From the NCBI RefSeq assembly GCF_000687475.1, contig NC_057318.1, positions 5,890,001-5,954,000 of the forward strand: DNA of 64,000 bases, given 5' to 3'. This document shows positions 41,763 through 52,256 of the stretch, piece after piece. Source of the DNA: Ustilaginoidea virens (lineage: Eukaryota > Ascomycota > Sordariomycetes > Hypocreales > Clavicipitaceae). Position 1 is the first letter of the stretch, and every line of letters starts with the position of its first letter. A program made the translations under genes and the position numbers. The notes below the pieces were generated by a model that saw only the letters and a program-made list of their open reading frames with translations, was not told the origin of the DNA and searched no databases.

Positions 41763-44265
41763 TTACCTCTTGACAAGACCAACGTCCTCCCCGTCATCGC
41801 CACTTTCCTCGTCCTCGTCCTCGTCCTCCTCGTCCTCCTCGTCCTCCTCCTCGTCGGTTTCTTCCTCATCGTCCTCCTCCCCAGTCTCTTCTTCTGTTTC
41901 TTCATCTCCAGTCTCAGTCTCCTCCGCCAACCAGTCGTCCAAGGTTTTGGTGCCCACAGTCTCGCCGAGCCCATCCGCCTTGGCAACAGGAGGTCGCCAA
42001 CTGGCCGCCTGGTCCAGCATCTCACCGGCTGGAGCGACGCTCTTCTCGTTGCCGTATCTTGAAGCTGACGCGCCGTCATCTTGGTCCCTGAGCCGAGCAT
42101 CTGGCTCTTTTCCCTGTTCCACCCAATCCGGGAGGGTTTCGTAGCCTCTCAAGCCATGGATGCCGCCGCCGCCGGCCAACACCAGTGTTGACGACCCTAG
42201 CAGAAAACCCTTTCTGGATTCCGACGGGCTCGGGGCCTGAGGAGCCGGTTTCGGGGCTAGCAACATCAGGGTCGCGAGCTGAGGAACGCCCAGCAGCGCC
42301 TTGTACATCCTGGCTCGATCTCGCAGTTCGTAAGACGTGTCATATCTGACCAGGAGGAGCAGGTAGTCCCAGAGCCGCTCGACGGGATGGGCATCCTGCT
42401 CCTTCGGGGCGCCTTGCTCCGCCCCGTCTGCCTCTACCGTCTCGCTCCTCCTGTTGACGTGGTGCAAGTAAACCTTGGCTCCGAGGAGCAGAATCTGCCG
42501 TTTGGCGGCCTCTGATTCGCTTGCAAAGTCCTTCAGCAAGATGCGCAAGACATCCGGCGCGATGTTATCCTCGCCCTGGAAGCCCGAGAATTCGCCGACC
42601 AGCCATATGATGGTAGCCCTTGCTTGCGGATCCGACGCAGAGTCGAGGTTCTTGGCCAGACGGACAACAGTTCCGGCGTGACCCCCGGCATCTTGCTGGA
42701 TCAAGTGGCGGATCACGGTCAGAGACTCGGCTGCCAGATGCCCGTCCAAGCTGGTGATTTGGCCGAGCAACAGTCGGAGGCATCGGGGCGCGGTCTTGGC
42801 GTGGGACTGGGCGCACCTCCCAATGGCTCGCACCGCTTCGCGGACAATGGCCTTGTCCGAGCCCCGCGAAAAGTGCTCCAGCTCTTTCAGTATGAGGCTC
42901 TTGACGTGCGAGGGGCTGTGCGGGAATATGAGGGTCAGCACCTCCAGCTTGAGCTCCCACACCGGCGCGGAATCCGTGGCTCGGACGAGGAAGTGGCTGG
43001 CGTACTTGACCAAGTCCTCTGGCCTCATGAGGCAAACTGATACAATGTTGTACAAGGCCAGCTGCTGAATGTCTTGGGCTCCTCGCAGGAGCGCAATCAA
43101 GGGTCCGATGGCGAGCTTGACGTACTCTGGTGTCCCAACGTCAACGTAACACCTCGTGACTGCAACCACGACGCCAGAGTTCCGACTCTGCAGGAGAGGC
43201 TTTATGCCGTTGAGCAGCAACAGCAAGTCGCTGCTGAGTTTGCCTTGCCGCGGTTGCCCGGCGTCGGGCGAGTCCGAGTAAAAGTCATCGGCGAGCCTGC
43301 TCTGCGGCAGCGATTCCGCGGTCGCCTCCTCAGCCCTGGGGAAGCACCTCCTTGCGTAGTACGTCATGAGCCGGAGCATGGCCAGCTGGCTCCACTCGTC
43401 CATGTCGACAACCTTTCTCACCAGGCTTCGGTAGTGTTGGTGAACCAGGTCGATCCTGTCCGGACACACCTCCAAAAAAGCCGACACAGCAGCGCCGGCC
43501 ACGTAGTACTGCTTGTCGCCTAGCAGAGCGGCAAGGTACTCAATCAGCTGTGGCGACTGACCGGGGTCCAGCCTGTAGCATTTGGGAATCGACAAGGCTG
43601 CCGCTTTCCGCACGAGCGGACTCATGTCGGCGATGCCCTTCTTGATGGCCAACGACACAATCTGGCTGATGACCGGCACGCGGATCCCGGACATGGTCCT
43701 GAGAGCCAGCGCTCGCACCTGCGGGTTCGGATCGGACAGCGACTTCTGGATGGTGTTGATGGACAGCAGGGCCAGGTCTGGCTCTTGCTCCGCATGGTGG
43801 ATGAGATAGATGTAGACGAGCTTTTTTATTTCGAGGTTGGGGGATGCCACATTCTTGACCACGGAGGAGAAGAAGGGGGCCGTCTTTTGGTTGCTGCGAT
43901 ACATCATCTGGTCGCGGTCCGTTAGCATGACATCGGGGGCCTCGAAGGGCAATGTATCGTGATGATGCGTCGCCGCGTCGCCGCGTCGCCCACGATGCCG
44001 GTTCAACACGCACCGATACAACCCGCCGCAACCCCTCCAGGACATCCCTCTCGTTCCTGCTGTCCAGAAGCTTCCGGATCTGGCTTCGGTCGAGCGGTCG
44101 GGAGCTTGAGCGCACGCTGCGCGTAGCTTGAGCAGCGTCGAGGGTGAGCTCTCTTGCTTCAAGCGAAGCCCAAGGGGTTAGCATTAAAGGAGAAGGGTGC
44201 GAGCCGAGTTGGAGCTCGGACCTACCTGTCTCCATGAGACTCGATATCCTGGCTATCGACTCCAT
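41763..44265 (-). CDS. APL6: AP-3 adaptor complex beta subunit
   Basis: Exons 44265-44226, 44156-44014 and 43907-41763, introns 69 and 106 bp; 775 residues. Exon 1 codes MESIARISSLMETA; exon 2 covers RELTLDAAQATRSV..QIRKLLDSRNERDVLEGLRRVVS; exon 3 begins MMYRSNQKTAPFFSSVVKNVASPNLEIKKLVYIYLIHHAEQEPD. The adaptin N-terminal solenoid runs to about residue 600, including NPQVRALALRTMSGIRVPVI and LVRKAAALSIPKCYRLDP. After it comes a hinge ending in a very acidic Glu/Asp tail encoded by a GAG/GAC microsatellite. AP-3 sorts cargo from Golgi or endosomes to the vacuole. No separate ear domain is visible, as expected for fungal AP-3 beta. The wording fits AP-3 beta better than AP-1/AP-2 beta. Confidence 0.93.
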
Positions 44266-44684
44266 TTCAACCACGAGGCTGTATGATTAGGGTCGGGAGT
44301 TGGCCAGCGATGCGACATGCCTGGGTATGATGATGCTGTGTACAGACCAGACAGTCCTTGGAATCTTGGACGACGTTGACGTTGTGGTGGATACGCAGTG
44401 AGTTACCTGCATCGCCCAGGACGACCCCGCCCCCACCCACCACCGTCACGGTCATCTGTCGACACCTGTCTGGCACCTGTCATTCATGTACCGTGTGCTC
44501 GCACAGTACGGAGTTATCTTCTAGTTTCCCCGTTCCATCAAGAAAATTTAAAAGCATCGTCTCCTCAGCCTCGCTCCTCGACCCGGCTTCCTCGCAGCGA
44601 CATATCCATCGTCGCAGCTGTCCTTCCCCGCGCTTCGCTGCCCCCCTCCCCCCATCAAGATGTAGCACGCTGGGTTGACGCATA
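44266..44684. promoter_or_regulatory. Divergent promoter between AP-3 beta and the orphan gene at 44685
   Basis: 419 bp with one GTACGGAGT copy (44506-44514). The leader of the right-hand gene is C-rich (44641-44653). No gene. Confidence 0.5.
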
Positions 44685-45368
44685 ATGGCAGCACGACAGC
44701 CCCGACAAGCGCCCCAGCCCGTCATCCTCCCGCCCGCGACGCCCTCGGAGCTGCTCCAGCACGTCATTGCCCGCACCACGTATCCCACAACCGTGGTCAT
44801 AGCCTGGCCGCGGGACCAGTTCCTCAACGCGCTGGCCCAAGACGTCCGCCAGTCCGCCCGCGCCAGACGCGCCGACGGCGATGCAGACGAAGCCGCCCAG
44901 CATCCCCTGCTCCACGCCTCGCTCGCCCAGACCGCCGTCTCCCGCCACATCAACCTGGTCTTCGCGCCCACCGTGGCCCATCTCCGCGCGTACCTGTCGA
45001 CGTTTTCGCAGAGCGACATCAAGACGCCGCCGCCGCCGGCGTCGACGCCCCTCGAGGTGCCGCCGCTGCTCCTGGTGTACGGGCACGTGGAGCTGCATCG
45101 CCACGGGACCCAGTGGTCGGCGCAGGGGCTGGGCTTTTCCACGGCCGTCCTGGTGGATGGCGCGATGCGCAATTCGCACCGGGCGGCGATTGTCGAGCCG
45201 AGACGCACGGGCAGCACTGACGAGTTGGAGCAGCTGCTAGAGCAGACTTTGCCGATCCTCACGGGGACCGTTTGCAAAGACGATGGATCCTGGGCTGGGC
45301 CCGTTGTCGCCCTAGGACGGCTGCTGAGCAGTTGGTTCGAGGTAGATGCAAAAGCTCAAGTTGCATGA
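44685..45368 (+). CDS. Conserved fungal orphan protein, possible RecA-like remnant
   Basis: Single exon, 227 residues, ATG at 44685. I do not recognise a named family. What can be seen: a start rich in Gln/Pro/Ala, then LPPATPSELLQHVIARTTYPTTVVIAWPRDQFLNALAQDV, an Ala/Arg-rich linker, HPLLHASLAQTAVSRHINLVFAPTVAHLRAYLSTFS, and a Pro run. After the run come a hydrophobic strand PLLLVYGHVELHRHGTQWSAQGL and a C-terminal half with AAIVEPR and WFEVDA. The alternation of hydrophobic strands and helices, with strand LLLVYG followed by a segment like the Walker-B neighbourhood, resembles RecA-core remnants such as Rad51-paralogue-like or Elp6-like proteins. There is no Walker A (GxxxxGKT), so it would not bind ATP in the usual way. 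Function unknown; the fold is inference. Confidence 0.7.
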   Translation: MAARQPRQAPQPVILPPATPSELLQHVIARTTYPTTVVIAWPRDQFLNALAQDVRQSARARRADGDADEAAQHPLLHASLAQTAVSRHINLVFAPTVAHLRAYLSTFSQSDIKTPPPPASTPLEVPPLLLVYGHVELHRHGTQWSAQGLGFSTAVLVDGAMRNSHRAAIVEPRRTGSTDELEQLLEQTLPILTGTVCKDDGSWAGPVVALGRLLSSWFEVDAKAQVA

Positions 45369-45521
45369 AAAGCGGCAACACCTCACTGACCGCTGTCGTT
45401 TCCCTTCAACCTGGCCGATTGCCGTGCCATGAATGCAATGTGACGAAGCAATGAAATGGAAATACCCATGCAAATATATGTATATATATATGTCTCAGTA
45501 CAAACGCCAAGCCCTGGTATC

Positions 45522-45579
45522 CATCATCATCATCATCATCATCATCGTCGTCGTCATCGTCATCGTCTTCGTCTTCGTC
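45522..45579. repeat. ATC/GTC trinucleotide microsatellite
   Basis: ATC, GTC and TTC units in an imperfect array between the orphan gene and the NUF2 stop (a 253-bp convergent spacer). Confidence 0.9.
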
Positions 45580-45621
45580 ATAAAAGCCAAACAAGGTGCA
45601 TGTGGAAGAGGCATCGGTTCA

Positions 45622-47086
45622 TCAGCCGATCAACTGCTCCATTTCCGTCATGTACAGCTTGACATGCGCCTCCATCTTGAGATACTCGTCCTGGGCGGCA
45701 TGAATCTCCTGCTCAATATTCTCCTTGAGGTCGAGCATCTGCTGGCGTGGTTAGGAAGAAAGACGGCATGGTCCGCTGCGTCGGCCGGGAGCAAGAAAAG
45801 AATGCACGACTCACCTTCTTCTCCGTCTGCTCAATCCTGACCCTTCGAATCTCCATGTCCTTGCCCTTTTCGGTGTGTTCATCGGTCAGCTCGCGGTGGG
45901 TGGCGCGCAGCTTCTGCATCTTGTCTTTGGCTTCTTCGGCCTTTTTGGCGCTTTGCTCCCGCAGCTTCTTCGTCCGCTCCGTCCACTTGCCCAGCTGACG
46001 CCGCAGCATACTCTCGGTCCTCTCCACCTCGCGGGCATTGTTACCCCGTTCGGACAGCGCGTCTCGTTGCTTGGCATTCCGAAGCATTTCTTCCTCCTCC
46101 CTGGCGAGCTCGGCGGCAATCTCGTCGAGGATTTTGATGCACGAGGCGACATCGGTCGAGACCACGGCGAAGGAATCGGTCGACGTCTGCAGCGCCCGGG
46201 CTCTCCGGTCCAGGGCGTCGATGTGGGCCTTGTCGTTGTTGAGAATGTCCCGCAGCTCGGCGAGGCTGTCCTGCAGGGCGGACGGGCTCTGCAGCATGTA
46301 GGGGCGCAGCTTGTTGCTCTCGTGCTTGAGCGTCAGCTTCTCCTGCGTCTTGTGCTCCAGGGCGCTGGCGAGCTCGCCCTTTTTCTGCTTGGCGTCCTCG
46401 AGCCGCGCGGCCACCTTTTCCTGGTTGCGCCGCAGCTCCAGGAGCCGCTTCTTCAGCTCGTCGTTGCGCAGCGTCTTTTCGCGGGCCTGCGCCTCCATGG
46501 CCTTGCGGTTGCGCCTCATGTCTCCCAGGCGGCCCTCGTTGGCCTGGTTCTCGGCGTACAGGGTGTCGATCCGCGCCTTTGTCGACTCGGCCTTGTTGTA
46601 GTGCTGGTCGATGACGGTGGTTTGCGATTCGCGGAACCGGACAAAGTTGATGAGGTAGCTGAACACCTTGACCAGTCTTTCGTAGGTCGGCTTGTACAGG
46701 TCGTTGAAGGTGAAGTCGGTGATGCCGCACTCGAAGAGCAGGCGGCGCAGCGACACGTAGAAGCCCATCAGGTTGCGCGTGTCCGGGGGGATCACGTCGG
46801 AAAAGTCGCCGCAGACGTCCTCGGCCGCCGCGCGCATGGCCGGCTCGACGGTTTCCCGCGTCGCGTTGAGGAGCAGTTCGGCGAACCACTCGAAGATCTG
46901 CTGCACGTGGGCGGGGTTCGGTTTCTGAAGGTCGGCAACGGTGAAGTGAATGCCAATGTCGGTGATGCACCCCACAATCTCCCGGTCTGGCAGCCGCATA
47001 AAGGCGTCGGCCTCGTCTTCCTTTTTCCGCGAGCGGCCTTGCTGCTGGCTTGACGGGATGATGCTCATTCTCGGATTGTACGCCAT
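45622..47086 (-). CDS. NUF2: Kinetochore NDC80-complex subunit NUF2
   Basis: Exons 47086-45815 and 45741-45622, intron 73 bp in phase 0; 463 residues. The N-terminal calponin-homology-like domain is about residues 25-140 ([65 protein letters not shown]). A long coiled coil follows ([31 protein letters not shown] onwards) and ends with [42 protein letters not shown]2 pairs with NDC80 and links kinetochores to microtubules. The last intron ends in CAGCAG, two acceptors three bases apart, so the product may or may not carry one extra Gln. The start is followed upstream by a 19-base G run. Confidence 0.95.
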
Positions 47087-47789
47087 GTTTGGGGGGGGGG
47101 GGGGGGGGGTTTGTTCCCTTCTTTTCTTGATTCTCGTTTCTGGCTTCTGGCTCCTGACACCCTAGACGAGGGGCGTCTGCGCGTACTTTTGGGGAGGATT
47201 AAGAGAGAAAAAAAAAAAAAAGCTTGCAAAGAGTTGAGTTGGCGTGTTTTTCAGGCCCCAATGTGCGTTGATGCTTGGCCAGCCGACGCGTTGCTTCGTC
47301 GTTGCTGTGGGAACCCAGCAGCGGCCCCTCCATATTGGCTCCACTCTCCCCGACTTTGCTCCCTGACTGGTTGAAGACCTCATCCGAATCCCTGTCTAAA
47401 TCCAAATCCATCCATCCATCCATCCATCCATCCATCCAGCCCTGTCCAGCGTCTTGTCTTTCTCTAGAGTACGCAGTCATACATGGCAGATGCGTTATCT
47501 GCAAGCGGCAGACAACCCGAGCGTCCAAGACGCACTGGATGCGCGGCATGTCTGCCTTTGTCCTTCTGCAGCGAGGTCGTCATCGGCCGGGCTGAGGCTC
47601 TGTTGGTTGTCCTTTTCGTCTACTCGTTGAAAACCACGTCATCCCATCTATAGCACCCAATCTACCATTTACATGTCACCAAAACCCAACCCCCCCCACG
47701 TCCGTGGTGCTGTTTTATGCGCTCGTTCTTTTCCCTTCTCTTCTCCAACCACAGGACTCGACGTCGCCCGCCCTCCCACGCTCGAACTA
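47087..47789. other. Spacer between the NUF2 promoter and the thioredoxin 3' end
   Basis: 703 bp: G19 (47091-47109) almost touching the NUF2 start, an A-run (47205-47220), and a TCCA tetranucleotide run (47407-47438). No gene. Confidence 0.55.
47091..47109. repeat. Poly-G tract of 19 bases just upstream of the NUF2 start
   Basis: Nineteen G on the plus strand, so poly-C in the NUF2 leader, four bases before the ATG. Confidence 0.9.
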
Positions 47790-48513
47790 CTACACTGCCA
47801 TCTTGCTCAGAGCCGCCGTCAGCCCCGTAGGATCCGCTCCCACGACCTGGTCAACCTTCTCGCCTCTCCGGAAAAAGAAAAACGTGGGCATCGCACGAAC
47901 GCCCAAGGCCGCGGATACCTCGGGCAGCTCGTCCACGTCGACTTTGATGAAGTGGACCTTGTCCTTGAAAGCAGCGTCCTCGGAGTGCCTGCCGTAAACT
48001 CACGCGCAAACATCAGTGTCCACGACCGGCAAACCCAAAGCACTCGAAGGTGATGGAAGGAGGGACCGCCTAGCCGAAACCATGGGCCTTGCCTTGCACG
48101 ACCGCCAGCCGCCGGGGGCGCCAGGGAGGAATCCAAATGTCGACAACTCGAACATACATACCGGTGGAGAATCGGGGCAATGGCCTTGCAAGGGCCGCAC
48201 CATGTAGCAAAGCAGTCCACGACGACTCGGTCGTGATCAGACACGGCCTTTCTGAACTCGTCGGCACTTTATGCGGGAGGCGTGGCCCCTTCGAGTTAGC
48301 GATTGCGATGTCATGGATTTTTTTTATTTTTTTTGTTTTTGGGTCGCTTCAAGTGGACGCTCTGGGGCGGGCCATGTACGTTTTTATCATGTGCACAATG
48401 TGCCTGGCCGGAGAGGATGGAAATGTCCTCGAAGCAACGGTTGGTCGGACCACTCGAGGAGCGTGGGCCCGTGTGGCGGAGGCCAAAGTTCTAGGGACGC
48501 GGGAGGCCAGCAT
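47790..48513 (-). CDS. Thioredoxin with mitochondrial presequence
   Basis: Exons 48513-48380, 48266-48162 and 47988-47790, introns 113 and 173 bp; 145 residues. Exon 2 begins ADEFRKAVSDHDRVVVDCFATWCGPCKAIAPILHR with the active site WCGPC. Exon 3 continues HSEDAAFKDKVHFIKVDVDELPEVSAALGVRAMPTFFFFRRGEKVDQVVGADPTG, with the usual cis-Pro in AMPTF. Because exon 2 has an in-frame stop just upstream, a first exon is required; the minus-strand frame MLASRVPRTLASATRAHAPR and the following Arg/Ser-rich residues supply a typical presequence and join in phase. That makes it a mitochondrial thioredoxin (yeast Trx3-like) reducing disulfides with a thioredoxin reductase. The first intron's acceptor is the unusual AAAG. 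Confidence 0.85.
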
Positions 48514-50060
48514 GTTTGCGAAACAGATTCTGTCCAGGGATCTCGGTGTGGACTCGAGTTGTTGGCGGTGCTGCGAGATTTGAAAGGGAAGTTGGTGACG
48601 AGAGTAAACACTGATGATGGGGGTTGATCAAGTCGATGTTGAGTCGAGTGGAGAACGCTGATTGGTCGGGTCTTTTCGTATCGAGCCCCAATATTTTCCT
48701 CAAGCATGGAAGCATGCATCCATCATCCATCGCGGCAGGCGCATTCATCACGATATGTCCAATCGCAGTCCAAAACACGATATTTAGGCATGTACGGAGT
48801 AATATCCAATCAATTCCTACAGAATCCCATACTCGATATCCGCCTACTCGAATCCCATACATCTGCCGCGCTTGCACGCACCCGCACAAACGGGTGCGGC
48901 GTGACCCTCATGGCCAGCAAGCCTCAGGGGTTCTTTGGTAAAATGCACAACGGACAAGTCGCCCAGCTCTCTATGGTATACAGCTACAGAGCAAGCCGGT
49001 GAGAACCCTGGACCTCACCGGGGAAGAAATTACAAAAACACCATGAGCGAGCCGAGATTGGCTCGTCCATATTCGACGCTCGGTTGAAACTCGGAGCATA
49101 AGAAGAAGAAGAAAAAGAAGCGTCAAAAGACGGGCGGCTGGTCCGCCTGATGAGCTCAACAAAGTTCTCCATCGAAATCGATTACATAGCAATATGAAGA
49201 AGAATCGGCCCATGTGCTAGCCTAATCGAGTCTCCTCAATTGAAGGTAGACGCAGCACCAAGCGCAGTAATGCAAGCCACTGACTGCACTTGAGGATGAA
49301 AGTAAACAAGCAATAGAAATGAAGAAGAAAAAAAATAGAGGAAATGGATCCAAACCAACAGTTCCCGGGTATCTTGTACAGTACAGTACTCAAAATAAGC
49401 GAAGCATGGCAAAAGCCGTGGCATCATAACGCCGCTGGGATGACAAGTCATCCATTGACCAGGTATGATGAGGCAGGTCTCAAGGTGAAGCAAAAGCAAA
49501 TCTCCTTCCGCATTCTGTGCAAGCATAGCATTTGTCGAGTATCCGATATAGAAGCCCAATTGTTACCAGTCGTGAGTTTAAGTATTTTTCTCGTTTTCCT
49601 TCTTTCCTCCCTTCTTCTTTTCTTCTTTTTTTTCTTTTTTCTCGTCTTCTTTTATTTTTTTTTCTTGAACTTTCTTCATCCTGGGGCTTATTTTTTTTTT
49701 CAATTTTCTGAGAATTTTCCACGGTTTATGGGGCGTTTTCGAGTTTTTTTTTTTTTCCGCGATACTGTTGTTATCTTTTCAGCATTTGTTGAATTTGAAT
49801 TTTTTCTTTTTCTCTTTTTTTTGGGGCACCCAGTTTTAGTTCGTTTTGTACATCAGTCAAGTTGCTCGTCGTAAAATCATGCATCGTGTCCATGTTGTCG
49901 GCTGTAACCAAGCTCAATGAGCGAGTAGGCTTCAGACCAGACTCAGAACACCAGGACAAAAGAAATGTGGCAAGGTTTCTGGCCGAATCGTCTTCCATAA
50001 GCGGATCTCGGTGCTAAAAGAAAAAAAAATTGAGTGCTGCTTGCAGGTTGCGGTTGAGAG
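48514..50060. other. Gene-free region between thioredoxin and the disordered orphan gene
   Basis: 1.55 kb between a promoter (thioredoxin) and a 3' end. It has one GTACGGAGTA copy (48792-48801), AAGAAG repeats (49099-49119) and a long T-rich stretch (49576-49825). No supported gene. Confidence 0.55.
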
Positions 50061-52256
50061 TCAACTATTTCTTAGTGTGAGGCAGTTAGGCACGAGCATA
50101 TCTGCGTCTTCCTCGTCTTCTGAGTCAATGTTCACAAGTCCCTGCCGGCTGTGCATGGTGTCTCTGTCGTGATTGTGAAACTGAACAACCTCGGGCCTCG
50201 CGCCAACCTGTCCCCATTTCGCCTTTTCTGCTGTGCTGATATCCTCTTCGTCAATGCTCGGACAGTATTCACCTGAACGTCGCCCGCTCGTCAAGACACC
50301 CGAGTTTCTGTCCAACATGAAGCGTGACGAGTACTCGTCGTCGGTCATGGCAAGCTCCTCCCGAGCGAGACTTGTCGGGGAATCTGATGGATGAGCGTAC
50401 TCGCGCCGATTCGCTCGCATGCAACTCTCCTGCTTCATTGTCGTCTTCGAGCTACCGACGCGCCCCGAGAGCCAGGAACCTTCCGAGTCGATGGATGCGA
50501 GCGACATGGACAGGTGCGGCTCGGCAGATTGTGTTCCTTTGGATCGCTCTGTGCAGGGTGGGGTATCATGTCGAGATGGAGGCGTCGGTCGCAAGTCCAC
50601 ATCCAGAGGCTTCTCGGGGAGTCTGGGGAGAGGAAAGTCGTCCTCGGGCGATTGCACTCTCGAATCTGGTGGTGAGATGGGAAATTCTGGCAAGTCTTCC
50701 CGAAATCTAGATTTGGTTCGTTTTGGCACTGACGATGCTGGCCTGCCAGTCAGATGATTGGTTGGGATGGACATGTCCTCGCCCTGTAATCTTGCCAGAG
50801 CCTCTGCCTGGGCCGGTTTGGAGGGTGTTGCTCCGACGTGCATCTCCTCTCGTGATGCGTTTGAGAAGGACGACGGGCCGGAATGTCGCTTGCCCTTGCT
50901 CCCCCACTTGAGCAACGAGGATAACGACAGTCGGCTGCCTATCTTGTGGCTGGATTCAGAATTCTTCCTGCCGCATTCTTCGTCGGCCGGACGGCTTTTA
51001 TCAGAGCCGAGGGTGGATTTGGACCTTGAGTTTTTCGACCGTGCGAGACCGTCAAGTTCGGACCCTTCAGGCAGAGCCAAGAGGGGTTCGTTGGGCTCTG
51101 CGGGGTTGGCAACTCTCGGTTGCGCGTGTTCTACGTCAGATGGAGCTTGCTCATCCTGCGGCGACGTCTCTGGGCGATGAAACAGGTCCAATGGCTGCGT
51201 GCGATCCATGCTTCCCCAAGAAGAAGTGGGCGGCATGGCTAGGGCCCTCCTTTTGGAAGACGTGACAACAGTTGACGCAGGCTCAGCGCTCAAGCCCGCC
51301 AACTCCCGCCCCATGACACCTCGTTCCAGGTTCTGTGGTAGGGGCGTTACGGATTTTATAGCCTCGAGCTGTTCCCGTCGCTGGCGTTCTGTCCTACTTG
51401 CCAGTCGCCGCTCCATTCCTTCTTGTTCCTGAAGGCGTTTTCTTTCCCTCCGGCGGTTATCTCTTTCCATCAGTTCGCGCAGGTCCTTTGCGTCTAGGCC
51501 ATCGGCGAGCTCATTGATGCGCCTCCGTGAATTCGCATGATCTTGGTCTGCCGCCACCGTCTCTCCAAGAGACATTTTCCTAGGTTCCGCAGTCACAGAC
51601 ACAGTCGCGCGGGGGGTTGCCAATTTCGCGCTCGACGCATACCTCAAAGTTGGCCGCGGGGCAAGCGAATCCAAAGCCGTTATTTTGTACGATATAAACT
51701 CCGAATCCCGAGACATTCCTGATCTGACAGAGTCGGGGTATGACAGCGATATTTGTGAAGCCGGTTCGAAATCACGACCCAGGCCGCCCGTCTTGGCCCT
51801 CTTGGTGCTCTTCTTTGAGCCGGAACGCCCATTGGAGCCGAGGCCAGACCGGATTGGCATGTAGACACTCATAGCCTTGATCTCTGCTTCGCGGTCGTGA
51901 TCCTCTCTTCTTCTTTTGCTACTTTTCCTGCGCGTGGGGTGCAAAGTCGGGGTGCGATTCCATCCAGCAGCAATCACCTGTTCGGTATCCTGAGCCGCGC
52001 GGCTTCGAAAAGCTGTTTCGCCATGACGTCCGCTTCGATCAATGCCGATAGACTCATTCCGCCCTGGTGAGAAGCTGTAGGTCCGCGGCCGACGCCGTAG
52101 CTTGGAAGACTCTGTTTTGGCCTTTTTAGAGGCAGCTCGCGTTAGCATGGGGCTCGGTTGACCTCGTGCTGGAACCGCTTCCCGGTCGGACGAAGCAGCG
52201 CCACCCCTAGAGCGTTTACGGCTGCTTCTGCGCCGAAATGGCCACAGGGTCATCAT
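50061..52256 (-). CDS. Large disordered conserved ascomycete protein, function unknown
   Basis: Single uninterrupted frame of 731 residues. I do not recall a named family, though related unnamed proteins occur across filamentous ascomycetes. Notable blocks: a basic N-terminus MMTLWPFRRRSSRKRSRG; LRRRPRTYSFSPGRNESI; KRRREDHDREAEIKAMSVYMPIRSG with a charged, helical look; a coiled-coil-like stretch RRRINELADGLDAKDLRELMERDNRRRERKRLQEQEGMERRLASRTERQRREQLEAIKS; then PLPQNLERGVMGRELAGLSAEPASTVVTSSKRRA. Ser/Pro-rich segments follow with an acidic end DSEDEEDADM. Most of it looks disordered and phospho-rich. The mix of short conserved motifs in disorder suggests a scaffold or regulator, but that is inference. 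Start at the first of two Met codons. Confidence 0.75.
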   Translation of the reverse strand: MMTLWPFRRRSSRKRSRGGAASSDREAVPARGQPSPMLTRAASKKAKTESSKLRRRPRTYSFSPGRNESIGIDRSGRHGETAFRSRAAQDTEQVIAAGWNRTPTLHPTRRKSSKRRREDHDREAEIKAMSVYMPIRSGLGSNGRSGSKKSTKRAKTGGLGRDFEPASQISLSYPDSVRSGMSRDSEFISYKITALDSLAPRPTLRYASSAKLATPRATVSVTAEPRKMSLGETVAADQDHANSRRRINELADGLDAKDLRELMERDNRRRERKRLQEQEGMERRLASRTERQRREQLEAIKSVTPLPQNLERGVMGRELAGLSAEPASTVVTSSKRRALAMPPTSSWGSMDRTQPLDLFHRPETSPQDEQAPSDVEHAQPRVANPAEPNEPLLALPEGSELDGLARSKNSRSKSTLGSDKSRPADEECGRKNSESSHKIGSRLSLSSLLKWGSKGKRHSGPSSFSNASREEMHVGATPSKPAQAEALARLQGEDMSIPTNHLTGRPASSVPKRTKSRFREDLPEFPISPPDSRVQSPEDDFPLPRLPEKPLDVDLRPTPPSRHDTPPCTERSKGTQSAEPHLSMSLASIDSEGSWLSGRVGSSKTTMKQESCMRANRREYAHPSDSPTSLAREELAMTDDEYSSRFMLDRNSGVLTSGRRSGEYCPSIDEEDISTAEKAKWGQVGARPEVVQFHNHDRDTMHSRQGLVNIDSEDEEDADMLVPNCLTLRNS

